A stretch of DNA of 64,000 nt from CAYUFB01 sp964444125. GTDB taxonomy: Bacteria; Patescibacteriota; Dojkabacteria; B142; JAFGMG01. This document shows positions 17,831-26,319 of the stretch, piece after piece. Each line of letters begins with the position of its first letter. Position 1 is the first letter of the stretch. Below the pieces are notes generated by a model, which saw only the letters and a list, made by a program, of their open reading frames with translations, did no database searches and had not been told where the DNA came from. A program made the position numbers and the translations under genes. The DNA is taken from NCBI GenBank assembly GCA_964444125.1, contig CAYUFB010000002.1, forward strand, positions 9,869 to 73,868. The letters are read 5' to 3'.

Positions 17831-19624
17831 TTGGCATTATTATCTCCTTTCAAATTGTCCAAGCGCAATCAAATAGAAGAAATCAAAGAACGATTGGATA
17901 TTGTTGATGTTGCAGGTAAATATCTAACTTCCATCAAAAGAAGTGGCGCGAACTACTTTGCATCTTGCCCTTTTCATAACGAGAAAACCCCCTCTTTTTC
18001 TATTAATCAGGATTTGCAAATATATAAATGCTTTGGTTGTGGAGAAAGTGGTGATGTGATAACTCTTATTCAAAAACTTGAGGGCTTGACCTTTCCAGAG
18101 GCATTAGAAAAGACTGCCGAGATGGCTGGTGTCGTACTTGAAAAGAAAGCGTACACTCCTGAACAGGTCAAATATGTTGAGCAAAAAAAGAGAATAATTG
18201 ATGCGAATAATCTGGCTTGTAAATACTATAATTATTTATTGCTCAATCATAAAACCGCCAAAATTGCACAAGAATATTGTAGCAAGAGAAAAATCACAAA
18301 AGAGATTATAGAGAAATTCCAAATAGGCTATGCACCAAAAGGATACGAATTCTTAAAAAAGTTCTTACTCAAAAAAGGGTTTACTGAAAAAGAGCTTGTC
18401 GCTTGGGGATTGCTGGTAGAAAAAAACGGCAAAATATATGACAAGTTTAGATATAGGCTTATGTTTCCAATATTTGATAATCAAGGCAATGTGATAGGCT
18501 TTAGTGGCAGGCAAATTGAAAAAAGTGATTATGGTCCAAAATATCTTAATTCTCCAGAAACGATCGTATACAAAAAGAAAAATACCCTCTATGGTCTATA
18601 TCAAGCGAAAGAAGCAATAAGGAAACAAAAGTTTGTAATTTTGGTGGAAGGAAATGTAGATATTCTTTCTTCATCAAGAGTTGGGGTAGAAAATATCGTC
18701 TGCCCTCTTGGGACAGCGCTAACTGAAGAACAGTGCAAGTTGATGAAAAGATATGCCGATAGAATTTTTTTGGCCCTTGATACTGATGAAGCAGGAGAAA
18801 AGGCGATAATTAGAGGACTAAAAATATGTCAAAAGGTTGGGTTAGAAATAAAGGCTCTTGATTTGAAAGATTTTCAAGATTCAGATGAATTGATAATGCA
18901 TGATGAAAAATTATGGAAAAAGACAGTTGATAATCCTATTGAAATTATTGAACTGTTTGTTCGAAGGTTCTCCAAAAAGTACGATCTTGGCAGTCCAAAT
19001 GGCAAAAGCGCTTTTGTGAAAGCGCTTTTGCCATTTATCAATGCACTTGAAGATGATGTCGAGAAACAGGCCTATATCAAAAAGATTTCTGAACAAATAG
19101 ATCTTCCAGAGCAGACAGTTTTGGCAAGTATCTCCAAAAAGTCCGTCACTTTGGCGAAGGCTGATTTTGATCCTAAACCATCGAAAACAGCAGAAAGGGC
19201 AGTATATAAGAAGGTCGATTTGAGTAATAGAAAAAACTACCTTGCTGCATTGTTATTGCAAAACCCGAAATACATCAAGGAAGAATCATGTCTTGATGTT
19301 TATGAGTCGTGGTTTGTTGATTTTCTTGTGAACTGGAAAAACAATGCAGACAAGAAGCTGTTGGATCAACTTGAAGAAAAACGGAGAATTTTTCTTGAGG
19401 ATTTGTTGATGGCAAATCTGCCTGAAACTTCTGCCGATCAGATGGAGATAGAGATAAGGAAGCTATTTGCATCAATTGAGAAGTCAAAGTTAAGTCAGCA
19501 GATCAAAGAACTAAAAAAACAAATACAAAAAAAGGAACTTTCGGGTGAAGATGAGGTTAAGTTGTTGGAAAAATTAAAAATTTTGTCCAGAAAGCTTCTT
19601 GACGAACCAGCAAAACAACTTTAA
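17831..19624 (+). CDS. dnaG: DNA primase
   Basis: It makes RNA primers at the replication fork. The CHC2 zinc finger is complete (C46, H49, C67, C70 in CPFH and CFGC contexts). It is followed by the catalytic core with the Toprim motifs LVEGNVDI and LALDTDEAG and a C-terminal helical region that would contact the helicase. The longest frame begins at TTG 17831, but the promoter position and family comparison (start near RNQIEEIKERLDIVDV) suggest TTG 17855, eight codons later. It follows the frameshifted membrane protein by 27 bases. Confidence 0.94.
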   Translation: MALLSPFKLSKRNQIEEIKERLDIVDVAGKYLTSIKRSGANYFASCPFHNEKTPSFSINQDLQIYKCFGCGESGDVITLIQKLEGLTFPEALEKTAEMAGVVLEKKAYTPEQVKYVEQKKRIIDANNLACKYYNYLLLNHKTAKIAQEYCSKRKITKEIIEKFQIGYAPKGYEFLKKFLLKKGFTEKELVAWGLLVEKNGKIYDKFRYRLMFPIFDNQGNVIGFSGRQIEKSDYGPKYLNSPETIVYKKKNTLYGLYQAKEAIRKQKFVILVEGNVDILSSSRVGVENIVCPLGTALTEEQCKLMKRYADRIFLALDTDEAGEKAIIRGLKICQKVGLEIKALDLKDFQDSDELIMHDEKLWKKTVDNPIEIIELFVRRFSKKYDLGSPNGKSAFVKALLPFINALEDDVEKQAYIKKISEQIDLPEQTVLASISKKSVTLAKADFDPKPSKTAERAVYKKVDLSNRKNYLAALLLQNPKYIKEESCLDVYESWFVDFLVNWKNNADKKLLDQLEEKRRIFLEDLLMANLPETSADQMEIEIRKLFASIEKSKLSQQIKELKKQIQKKELSGEDEVKLLEKLKILSRKLLDEPAKQL

Positions 19625-19648
19625 ATTGTTCTAGATTAATAATACAAA

Positions 19649-20059
19649 ATGAGTAATCTAGACGATTATCAGTCTGACGCTAGTGCTTCAAGTATTGATT
19701 ATGAAAAACAATTAAGGCTGGACGAGAAACTCAACGAAAGAGATATGAAAAGACATCAAGGTTTCTTTGCATCACTATCTGAAAAAGGTAAGGTCCAAAA
19801 AGCCTTTGCCAGCTTGGTCGTTGTTGCGGCCTTAGTATCAACCGGTTTTATTGCATATCAAGATCAAAGAAACCAACAGATAGAAGATTCATCTGCGTAT
19901 GATTGTAATGAATTTCAGGTCAAAGTTTATGATACTGATAGTTACACATGCAAAGATTGTCCTTTCGGAGAGTTTGGCAAATTGAGTTTGTGTCAAAAAG
20001 AAAGTCCTACAGGTATCTGCGAGCAAACAGGTTCAGGATGCTTCGTTCCAGATTTATAG
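19649..20059 (+). CDS. Small single-pass membrane protein with cysteine-rich tail
   Basis: A 136-residue protein of unknown family. It has a charged N-terminus (about 1-50), one membrane helix at about 54-71, and a C-terminal domain with six cysteines (DCNEF, TCKDCPF, LCQKE, ICEQ, GCFVP) that would be extracytoplasmic. It lies 24 bases after dnaG and abuts the 3' end of tsaD on the other strand. The cysteine pattern recalls the ectodomains of the VirB2-like proteins at 57446-62011, but no homology can be claimed. Confidence 0.65.
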   Translation: MSNLDDYQSDASASSIDYEKQLRLDEKLNERDMKRHQGFFASLSEKGKVQKAFASLVVVAALVSTGFIAYQDQRNQQIEDSSAYDCNEFQVKVYDTDSYTCKDCPFGEFGKLSLCQKESPTGICEQTGSGCFVPDL

Positions 20060-21283
20060 TTATTGTCCAAGCCGCATGCCAGGATTGCGATCAAGCTTGC
20101 TATGATCATGTGGCAGGTATTTGTCTTTAGAATTTCTCTGGCTTGATAAATAAGCAGATATTCCTATCATTGCGGCATTGTCCTGAAATAGTTTCTTTGA
20201 ATACGGATAGTATACTACTGGTTGAATATCTATTCCTTTTTTTGTTTCCCTTGCGAGTTTTCTTATAGAATATCTAACCTTCGCATTGCTGACTACTCCA
20301 CCCCCAAGTAGAATTGATTTAACAGGGTGAGTTTTTAGAGCCTTTTGTACTTTATTTATGAGCGTTTCGATAGCGGCATTTTGGAAACTGGCTGCTATAT
20401 CTATTATCTGTTTTCGATTTAGATTAATTTTTTCTTCGCTCACCTCTAGGTTGGTATCTTGGGTCCAGGACTTACTTTTTTGTCTATTTTGTACTCTACT
20501 CTCCCCTGCTAGGTCTCGTGTGAGATATAGAACTGCAGTTTTTAAGCCAGAATAGCTGACGTTGAGGTCCGGGCTATTTTGCATAGCAATTGGTAATTTG
20601 TATGCATTTTCGTCTCCTCTTTTGGCTAGTTCTTCAATAACTTTGCCACCTGGGTATCCTACTTTGAGTATTCTTGCGACCTTGTCATAAGCTTCACCAA
20701 GAGCGTCATCTAATGTTTCTCCTATTATTTCATACTTCCCGAAACCTTTTACATAAATAATTTGTGTATGTCCACCTGATATTAATATCCCTAAAGCAGG
20801 AAAGTTGATTTCTGTCAGTGGGTCTGCTTGACTATTTAAGCCTCTGGCAAATGAGCTTAGAAGATGTCCCTCCATATGATCTACCGCGATAATCGGCAAA
20901 TTGTATAAGATAGAGATTTCTTTGGCTTTTTTGATTCCTACTTCTAGCGCTATAGCAAGTCCTGGTCCTTGTGTAACAGCCACTGCATCGATTAAATTAT
21001 AAATGCTCTTTATGTCTGACTTTGCAATTTCGTTAATCGCACCTTTTTGTTTTGACTTCTTGGCATTCGAAATGGCTTGCCTGAGTGCGGTTTCAATCAC
21101 TTTGTCAATTCTGTTTTCATGTTCCAGACGAGCTATGCCAGGAACTGTACCACCCCATTTTCTATGCATCTCAATCTGGCTAGAGACGACGTTTGATAGG
21201 ACCATGTTTTTGTGAGTGACCGCCACACTCGTATCATCGCAAGACGTATCAATGCTCAAAATTGTATTTATTTCTTTTTTCAT
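20060..21283 (-). CDS. tsaD: tRNA N6-threonylcarbamoyladenosine synthase TsaD
   Basis: TsaD (Kae1/YgjD) transfers the threonylcarbamoyl group to A37 of ANN-decoding tRNAs. Visible marks are the ASKHA nucleotide-binding start LSIDTSCDDTSVAV, the metal-ligand region GGTVPGIARLEHENRI, the HMEGH motif, ILISGGHTQII, and the C-terminal DNAAMIGI. A low-complexity insert of about 30 residues (SRVQNRQKSKSWTQDTN region) interrupts the normally short link before DIAASFQ. The 407-residue length is above the usual 330-350, mostly because of such inserts. The start overlaps the MFS stop (ATGA), so the two are coupled. The TsaC-TsaE fusion lies 1.7 kb away. Confidence 0.94.
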   Translation of the reverse strand: MKKEINTILSIDTSCDDTSVAVTHKNMVLSNVVSSQIEMHRKWGGTVPGIARLEHENRIDKVIETALRQAISNAKKSKQKGAINEIAKSDIKSIYNLIDAVAVTQGPGLAIALEVGIKKAKEISILYNLPIIAVDHMEGHLLSSFARGLNSQADPLTEINFPALGILISGGHTQIIYVKGFGKYEIIGETLDDALGEAYDKVARILKVGYPGGKVIEELAKRGDENAYKLPIAMQNSPDLNVSYSGLKTAVLYLTRDLAGESRVQNRQKSKSWTQDTNLEVSEEKINLNRKQIIDIAASFQNAAIETLINKVQKALKTHPVKSILLGGGVVSNAKVRYSIRKLARETKKGIDIQPVVYYPYSKKLFQDNAAMIGISAYLSSQRNSKDKYLPHDHSKLDRNPGMRLGQ

Positions 21284-22479
21284 GATCTTTTTAAATTTAT
21301 ATATTTATTTAAAGCAAATATTGCAATTAGTATGGCCACTAGGATGAAATAAAATGTTTGCAATTTGTTTATCTCAGCTAGATATCCACCGATGATACCA
21401 AAGATTATATACGGGGTTTGAGTTAGCATTGCAAGGGTTGAAATAGTGCTTGCCCTATATTTTGATTCAAGATTCTCATTTACCACAACTGAGGCCCAAG
21501 GCACCACAAATCGACCTAATAGAGTTATAAATAGCATGATAAAGAAGCCAATATAATAATTTGTAGTAATGAAGAGCAAGGATAGAATCAATATCTGTCC
21601 AATATAGAGAATATTAATTCCTCTGACATCCTTGAAGTAATTTCTAATTGATGTGAAAAAGTATAGAGATATGAGTGAGATTGCATTGATAATTGCATAG
21701 GTATAACTAAGAGTCTCCCCAGTGTAGCCAAAACTTTCACCAACGTACTGTCTGATAAATCCCTGTCCCCATAGTCTATATACACCCCATGAAGCAATGA
21801 TAAGCAAAATTACTGGTTTCAAATTTATGCTAAATAAATTCTTAAACCCAATAATTGTGTGTTTCTTAAATTGCGAAAAGGAAAACTTATCAGTATCAAC
21901 TGAAGGCTCGGTTAGAAACAGACTAATAATTAGCGCAATTCCAACGAATATTGCCCATCCAAACCAAGGATACTGAGGGTCAATTCTATAAAGCATGCCA
22001 CCTACTAGAGATACGATCACAAAAACCAATCCTGTGAGTGCGTAATAGCTTGAGGTGATTTTTGAGAAAAGAGACTCTTTTTTTGTTTCAACTAAACTGT
22101 CATATGACAATGCCTCCATGCTACCCGATATAAAGGCGAGTCCTGCAAAAGCTAGTGAGTTGCCGAGACCGAGAAGGGAAATTGTTTGTCCAAAAGCCAT
22201 GATTGCTGTACCGATAAGTTCGATTGCAAGTCCAAGAATAATCGTTTTTTTCTTCCCCAAAAGATCTGCAATGGCACCTGACGGGATTTCTAAAATAAAT
22301 CCGATCATAAAAGCAAACGTATCTAGGATACTTAGTTCGAATTTGTTCATGTAATTGAGCCAATAGAAGGTCCAATTGCCCATCACAAACCAGCCGTTTG
22401 TGAATACTCCTAGTAGATAATAGATTTTTATGTTTCTTAGCCCCCCTGTTGGGAAGATATAGTCAAACAATTTCGCCAT
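21280..22479 (-). CDS. Major facilitator superfamily transporter
   Basis: A 399-residue, twelve-helix permease. The A-motif-like loop between helices 2 and 3 reads GAIADLLGKKKTI, typical of MFS, and there is a central cytoplasmic loop near residues 190-215. The C-terminal half repeats the pattern with NENLESKYRAS. The substrate cannot be inferred; drug or metabolite efflux is the default for this group. It is translationally coupled to tsaD by a 4-base overlap and is divergent from the HIT gene. Confidence 0.85.
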   Translation of the reverse strand: MAKLFDYIFPTGGLRNIKIYYLLGVFTNGWFVMGNWTFYWLNYMNKFELSILDTFAFMIGFILEIPSGAIADLLGKKKTIILGLAIELIGTAIMAFGQTISLLGLGNSLAFAGLAFISGSMEALSYDSLVETKKESLFSKITSSYYALTGLVFVIVSLVGGMLYRIDPQYPWFGWAIFVGIALIISLFLTEPSVDTDKFSFSQFKKHTIIGFKNLFSINLKPVILLIIASWGVYRLWGQGFIRQYVGESFGYTGETLSYTYAIINAISLISLYFFTSIRNYFKDVRGINILYIGQILILSLLFITTNYYIGFFIMLFITLLGRFVVPWASVVVNENLESKYRASTISTLAMLTQTPYIIFGIIGGYLAEINKLQTFYFILVAILIAIFALNKYINLKRS

Positions 22480-22565
22480 ATATAAATAATTGCCTTAAAA
22501 GCTCTAATCGATTGTAGATTTTATCAAATTTGGTAGAATAGTTGTAAATATTACTTATTTCAAAT

Positions 22566-22970
22566 ATGGATGATTGTGTTTTCTGTAAAATTGTAAATGG
22601 CGAAATTCCTTGTTATAAGATTTATGAAGATAGTCAATTTTTGGGATTTCTTGATATTTATCCCGCCAATAAGGGTCAAGCGTTAATCATCCCAAAAGCT
22701 CACACAAGTGCTCAATTCTCGCAGGTACCCGATGATGTTTTAACAGGCGCAATACTTGCTGCAAAATCTCTTGCAGCCAAGATTGAATCTAGTGTTGATA
22801 ATGTAGCAAGGTGTATAGTTGCTGTTGAAGGATTTGATGTGGATCATTTTCATATAAAAATATATCCGACATATCTTCCGAATCCAACTGACGAAGCATT
22901 TGGCAGGGGTGGTCAAAAAGCTAATGAGAAAGATCTAAAAGATTTGCAGGAATTGATAAATCAAGATTAG
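22566..22970 (+). CDS. HIT-family nucleotide-binding hydrolase
   Basis: HIT proteins hydrolyse nucleotide phosphoramidates or dinucleoside polyphosphates. The N-terminal CVFCKIVNGEIPC has the usual CxxC zinc-site form, and NKGQALIIPKAH is the mid-domain signature. The histidine triad reads H94-F-H96-I-K98: the nucleophilic central His is present, but the third His is Lys. The 134-residue length is typical. It sits divergently from the MFS gene, and its end overlaps the TsaC-TsaE gene by 4 bases in convergent orientation. Confidence 0.88.
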   Translation: MDDCVFCKIVNGEIPCYKIYEDSQFLGFLDIYPANKGQALIIPKAHTSAQFSQVPDDVLTGAILAAKSLAAKIESSVDNVARCIVAVEGFDVDHFHIKIYPTYLPNPTDEAFGRGGQKANEKDLKDLQELINQD

Positions 22971-24067
22971 TTCTTATACTGATATATCGAGATTTCTCTC
23001 CCAGTCTCTGAAGTCTGGCTTATCGAAATAATATACATCTCTTGGGTCAATTTGTTTATATAGTTAATTATCCCCTCTACTCTTTCGGGCCATTCGATAG
23101 ATATAATTGATGCATTATCACGTAGCGCATTTTCGAGTCCAATGTCTTTAAGGATTGTTTCGTTTTCGCTCTCAATTTCATTAAGTCTCCAAAAATCATA
23201 ATGATAAAGTGTCTTTCTTGTTTTAGGATTCTTATATTGCCTTTCAAAAACATAGGTAGGAGATAAAATTGGTTCATTAATTTCTAAATATTGCGCGATA
23301 GCTTTTGTTGCGTGGGTCTTCCCTGCCCCAAGATCTCCCGAAAATAGTATAACTTTCAAGTCTGGTTTGTTAGTTAGAAATTCTTTAATAATGTCGATCG
23401 TTTCTTGTTCTGAGTTTGATATCTTCTTGCCTGTCCTGTGAAAAGATTTAAGTATCTGCTCGTGAAATTTTGTTCCTCTTAGAACGCTAGGTACACTTGT
23501 TGTAGTATCAATAACTGTAGAAGATGGCCTTCTAGGCAACCTGCCATAATCAATAATTAGGTCAATTAATTCTTTTTTCCCTTCTGGCAAGCTCTCTAGC
23601 AGACTATCAATGCTATATGGTGTACTACCTCCAGAAAGGTTTGCACTTGTTGCGGTGATCCCTTCATCTAATTTTGATACTATCTGGATTGGAATTATGT
23701 GATCAGGAATTCTAATTCCTAGTGTCCCTGTTTCACTTTCAAGTCTTCTGTCTGTATTCTCCTTTGATTTACTAATGACTGTATATGGGCCGGGTAAAAA
23801 GTTTTTGTAAATATTCTCGGCAGTTTCATTGAGTAAGACGTATTTTTCTGCCATTTTTCGATCTCTAAGGGCCACAGAAATAGCCTTGCCTTCAGGTCTG
23901 CGTTTGTAGCGTATCAGTTTACTCACGCCCTTTTTGTGGCTTGCTAACGAGCCAATCCCATAACAGGTTTCGGTGGGATAAACAACTATTCCACCATCTC
24001 GTAGTACATTTACTACTTTTTCCAGATCTAAATCAGTTAATTTATCTTTTGCCTTAATTATTTCCAT
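22967..24067 (-). CDS. TsaC-TsaE fusion protein for t6A biosynthesis
   Basis: The N-terminal ~210 residues form a Sua5/YciO/YrdC (TsaC) domain: the PTETCYGIG active-site region, the KRRPEGKAISV phosphate-binding loop, and TATSANLSG. This half makes threonylcarbamoyl-AMP. After a short linker, the last ~145 residues form TsaE: Walker A GDLGAGKT, the SPTYVFERQY segment, and YHYDFWRL. TsaE is the ATPase that drives the TsaBDE complex. These are normally separate proteins. ATG 24067 is preferred over 24082 because TAAAAT ends five bases before it. It starts just after the HU terminator and shares the pathway with tsaD at 20060. No separate tsaB was seen. Confidence 0.92.
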   Translation of the reverse strand: MEIIKAKDKLTDLDLEKVVNVLRDGGIVVYPTETCYGIGSLASHKKGVSKLIRYKRRPEGKAISVALRDRKMAEKYVLLNETAENIYKNFLPGPYTVISKSKENTDRRLESETGTLGIRIPDHIIPIQIVSKLDEGITATSANLSGGSTPYSIDSLLESLPEGKKELIDLIIDYGRLPRRPSSTVIDTTTSVPSVLRGTKFHEQILKSFHRTGKKISNSEQETIDIIKEFLTNKPDLKVILFSGDLGAGKTHATKAIAQYLEINEPILSPTYVFERQYKNPKTRKTLYHYDFWRLNEIESENETILKDIGLENALRDNASIISIEWPERVEGIINYINKLTQEMYIISISQTSETGREISIYQYKN

Positions 24068-24072
24068 TGCTA

Positions 24073-24078
24073 ATTTTA
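24073..24078 (-). promoter_or_regulatory. -10 element of a leaderless tsaC-tsaE promoter
   Basis: On the minus strand TAAAAT ends five bases before ATG 24067, matching the leaderless spacing seen elsewhere in the window. It lies inside the five extra codons of the longer frame from 24082. Confidence 0.45.
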
Positions 24079-24084
24079 TCATAA

Positions 24085-24117
24085 GACAAAAAAAGGGGTA
24101 GATATATCTACCCCTTT
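24085..24117 (-). terminator. Intrinsic terminator of the HU gene
   Basis: AAAGGGGTAGATA pairs perfectly with TATCTACCCCTTT (24092-24117), followed on the minus strand by a run of seven or more T. It lies 40 bases after the HU stop codon. Confidence 0.9.
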
Positions 24118-24157
24118 GTAATTAACCAAGCTATACATTTAAGCTATTAGCTCAAAT

Positions 24158-24430
24158 TTATTTGACCATTTCCTTGAAAGCTTTACCAGCTTTAAATACA
24201 GGAACTGTTCTTGCAGGAATCTTGATTGAAGCACCTGTTTGTGGGTTTCTTCCAGATCTTGCTTGTCTTTTGCTTGGTTTGAATGTACCGAAGCCAGTAA
24301 AGGTAACTGTGTCACCTTTTTTAACTGTTGACATGACTGATCCCATGAAAGCTTCTAGTACATCACCGACTGCTTTTTTTGTTAAGCCAGTCTTTGATGC
24401 GATTGTGTCGACCATTTGTGTTTTGTTCAT
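24158..24430 (-). CDS. hup: DNA-binding protein HU
   Basis: A 90-residue histone-like protein that bends and compacts DNA as a dimer. It shows the HU/IHF signature: the N-terminal helical pair MNKTQMVDTIASKTGLTKKA, GFGTF, and the beta-arm RSGRNPQTGASIKIPA with the intercalating proline. It has an unusually strong ribosome-binding site (AAAGGAGG, 8 bases upstream), its own promoter and its own terminator, fitting high expression of a monocistronic gene. Confidence 0.97.
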   Translation of the reverse strand: MNKTQMVDTIASKTGLTKKAVGDVLEAFMGSVMSTVKKGDTVTFTGFGTFKPSKRQARSGRNPQTGASIKIPARTVPVFKAGKAFKEMVK

Positions 24431-24532
24431 TTGTAGTAGCCTCCTTTCTTATTGCCCCTGAACTAAAGGGGGTTTATTTGTTGATAACAAAATCAACACC
24501 CATAGTCTATTATGTAATTCGCTTTGTGTCAA
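24431..24532 (-). promoter_or_regulatory. HU promoter, palindromic leader element and strong RBS
   Basis: On the minus strand TTGACA (24527-24532) and TAGACT (24504-24509) are 17 bases apart. The expected transcription start, near 24497, falls on a perfect palindrome TGTTGAT-N6-ATCAACA (24479-24498). Further down, CCCCT and AGGGG (24456-24472) can form a second hairpin. AAAGGAGG precedes the start codon. The palindrome could be an operator or a protective 5' stem. Confidence 0.65.
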
Positions 24533-24539
24533 GCATTTC

Positions 24540-24666
24540 TCTTGTCTGGTAATGGATTTGCGTAGTTCATTTAAAATAGAGACAAGATGAACTGCCAAAA
24601 GCGCAATCTAATTCGACGCTCTCGGCACTATGTCCGGTAGTTATGCTTTTTGGAGATTGCTGGACA
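24540..24666. ncRNA. Candidate structured RNA with two pseudoknot-type pairings
   Basis: This non-coding stretch between the HU promoter and ymdB is rich in long-range complementarity. TCTTGTCT (24540-24547) pairs with AGACAAGA (24580-24587), while GTAGTTCAT (24562-24570) pairs with ATGAACTGC (24587-24595, one G-U): an A-B-A'-B' order. A second set repeats this topology: GCAATCT (24603-24609) with AGATTGC (24654-24660), and TGTCC (24631-24635) with GGACA (24662-24666). Neither strand shows a protein frame, tRNA or known RNA motif that I recognise. Strand and expression are unknown. Confidence 0.35.
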
Positions 24667-24704
24667 GGCTATTATGTCATAGAAAATTCAACGAAAAGTG
24701 TGAA

Positions 24705-25544
24705 TTACTCCATCTCCTTATCGATTCTTGTAATTTTTTTCGCAGAAAAATTTTCGATTTCTACTAAAACTGAGTTAAAGATTTTTGGTCCTTTTGTCTC
24801 TTCTTTGAATTTTTGCTTGTATGGATATTTGAAATTAGGTATCACGGAATCAAATGAAACCCAAAGCGAAGCTTCTTTAGTTCCGCACATCCCTACATCG
24901 CTCACAAAAGCGCAGTTGCCTTCTTTTGTTGATCTTTTTAATAATTTGGCATCAATAGTACCAACATGAGTATGTGTTCCTAGAACTGCTGCTGTGTCAT
25001 TTCTGACATACCATCCGAAGCTAGCTTTTTCTGATGTGGCCTCAGCATGGAAGTCGATAAGTATTGGAATATTACTATTCTCCCCTACTCTTTTCTTTAT
25101 TTCTTCTTGAAATTCGTCGTATGCCCAAAATGGATTTCTAACTTTTTGTCTCATAAATTCTTGTCCCAAAAAAGCTGCAATTATGATTTGCCCTTTCTCT
25201 CCCAAATCGATGATATCCCAACCTTTTCCTGGAAGATATTCTCTCCCCTCGTAGTTGTATGGTCTAACTATTGGAAGGCTTTGATCTTCTATCTCAATTT
25301 TGAATTCTGGTATATCCCAAACGTGTTCTCCTGTCGTGAAATAATCAATACCATATGATTGCAGTTCGGAAAGAATTTCACGTGTAACTCCCCTACCCCC
25401 AGCGGCGTTTTCTGCGTTAGCGATTACAAAATCGACTTGATACTTTCTACGAATATCTGGCAAAGCACTTTTCACCGCCTCTCTTCCAGGTCTTGCAGAG
25501 ATATCGCCAATGAAAAGAATTTTTAAATTGTTATTATCGTTCAT
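24705..25544 (-). CDS. ymdB: YmdB-family metallophosphoesterase (2',3'-cyclic nucleotide phosphodiesterase-like)
   Basis: YmdB proteins hydrolyse 2',3'-cAMP and influence RNA turnover in Bacillus. Family motifs are FIGDISARPGR, NAENAAGGRG, the DFHAEATSEK block and GTHTHVGTID. The usual GNHxWD reads GEHVWD here, so a metal-contacting Asn has become Glu; this may alter metal choice. The 279-residue length is standard. Its start has a TATAAT six bases upstream on the minus strand. Confidence 0.87.
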   Translation of the reverse strand: MNDNNNLKILFIGDISARPGREAVKSALPDIRRKYQVDFVIANAENAAGGRGVTREILSELQSYGIDYFTTGEHVWDIPEFKIEIEDQSLPIVRPYNYEGREYLPGKGWDIIDLGEKGQIIIAAFLGQEFMRQKVRNPFWAYDEFQEEIKKRVGENSNIPILIDFHAEATSEKASFGWYVRNDTAAVLGTHTHVGTIDAKLLKRSTKEGNCAFVSDVGMCGTKEASLWVSFDSVIPNFKYPYKQKFKEETKGPKIFNSVLVEIENFSAKKITRIDKEME

Positions 25545-25550
25545 GTGTTA

Positions 25551-25556
25551 ATTATA
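25551..25556 (-). promoter_or_regulatory. -10 element of a leaderless ymdB promoter
   Basis: TATAAT on the minus strand ends six bases before ATG 25544. The remaining spacer to the def promoter (about 190 bases) is AT rich and shows nothing else that I can name. Confidence 0.5.
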
Positions 25557-25749
25557 GTTTACTTTGCAAAATATTGCTATTGAGCCGTATTCTTGTATTC
25601 TTGTTTGATTGATAGACTGCCTAGATATAGCAGTGTGATGTTATAAAATATAAGTTAGTAATTTGGAATTTTTTGAAAATTGTTTGGAAATACTATGAAT
25701 TGAAGAAGTATTTGTTTGATAATATTAGTCATGGACAAGTCTTTGTTGC

Positions 25750-25755
25750 TATAAT
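25750..25755 (+). promoter_or_regulatory. Extended -10 of a leaderless def promoter
   Basis: TG-C-TATAAT, a consensus extended -10, ends five bases before ATG 25761. No good -35 is visible, as expected for an extended -10 promoter. Confidence 0.6.
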
Positions 25756-25760
25756 CTAGT

Positions 25761-26315
25761 ATGAAATTAAAGATTATTCAGATAGGTGATCCTGTCTTAG
25801 AACAAAAAGCCAAACCAGTTAAGGACATAAATGATCCGGCTCTGCAAACATTGATCGATAATATTCTTGATACTTGCAATTTCGATCTTGATAAAACAGC
25901 TGGTTTATCTGCCCCTCAAGTAGGGGAGTCACTTGCTGTATCTGTTTGCAGACGCTTTGATATTTCTGATGATTCAGTCGAATGGGAGGTTATGATTAAT
26001 CCGAAAATTATAGCTAATTCTTCAGAAAAGAGTACTATGTGGGAAGGATGTTTAAGTATTGGAGAAGGGGATAAGACTTTGTATGGTCCGGTTACTAGGC
26101 CCAAAAGAGTCACAGTCGAATATTTAGATAGAGCAGGGGAGAAAAAAAGGTTGACGGGGGAAGACTTCTTTAGTCATGTGATACAGCATGAAGTAGATCA
26201 TGTAAACGGGATTCTGTTTATCAAATATGTCCAAAATCCAGATCAAAACCTATGGTTATCAAAGGAAATTGATAATTATTTAGAAATTCACGATACTTTT
26301 CCTCCAATTGTGTAG
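25761..26315 (+). CDS. def: Peptide deformylase
   Basis: It removes the formyl group from nascent proteins. All three motifs are present: GLSAPQVG (motif 1), EGCLS with metal ligand C97 (motif 2), and QHEVDH with H143, E144 and H147 (motif 3). The 184-residue length is normal, and a C-terminal helix follows. It is convergent with comM, 4 bases apart. Confidence 0.95.
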   Translation: MKLKIIQIGDPVLEQKAKPVKDINDPALQTLIDNILDTCNFDLDKTAGLSAPQVGESLAVSVCRRFDISDDSVEWEVMINPKIIANSSEKSTMWEGCLSIGEGDKTLYGPVTRPKRVTVEYLDRAGEKKRLTGEDFFSHVIQHEVDHVNGILFIKYVQNPDQNLWLSKEIDNYLEIHDTFPPIV

Positions 26316-26319
26316 TTTT

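Noticed and set aside
24540..24704. tRNA, tmRNA or SRP RNA
   Set aside because: No acceptor stem with T-loop pattern, no tag frame and no SRP tetraloop motif on either strand.
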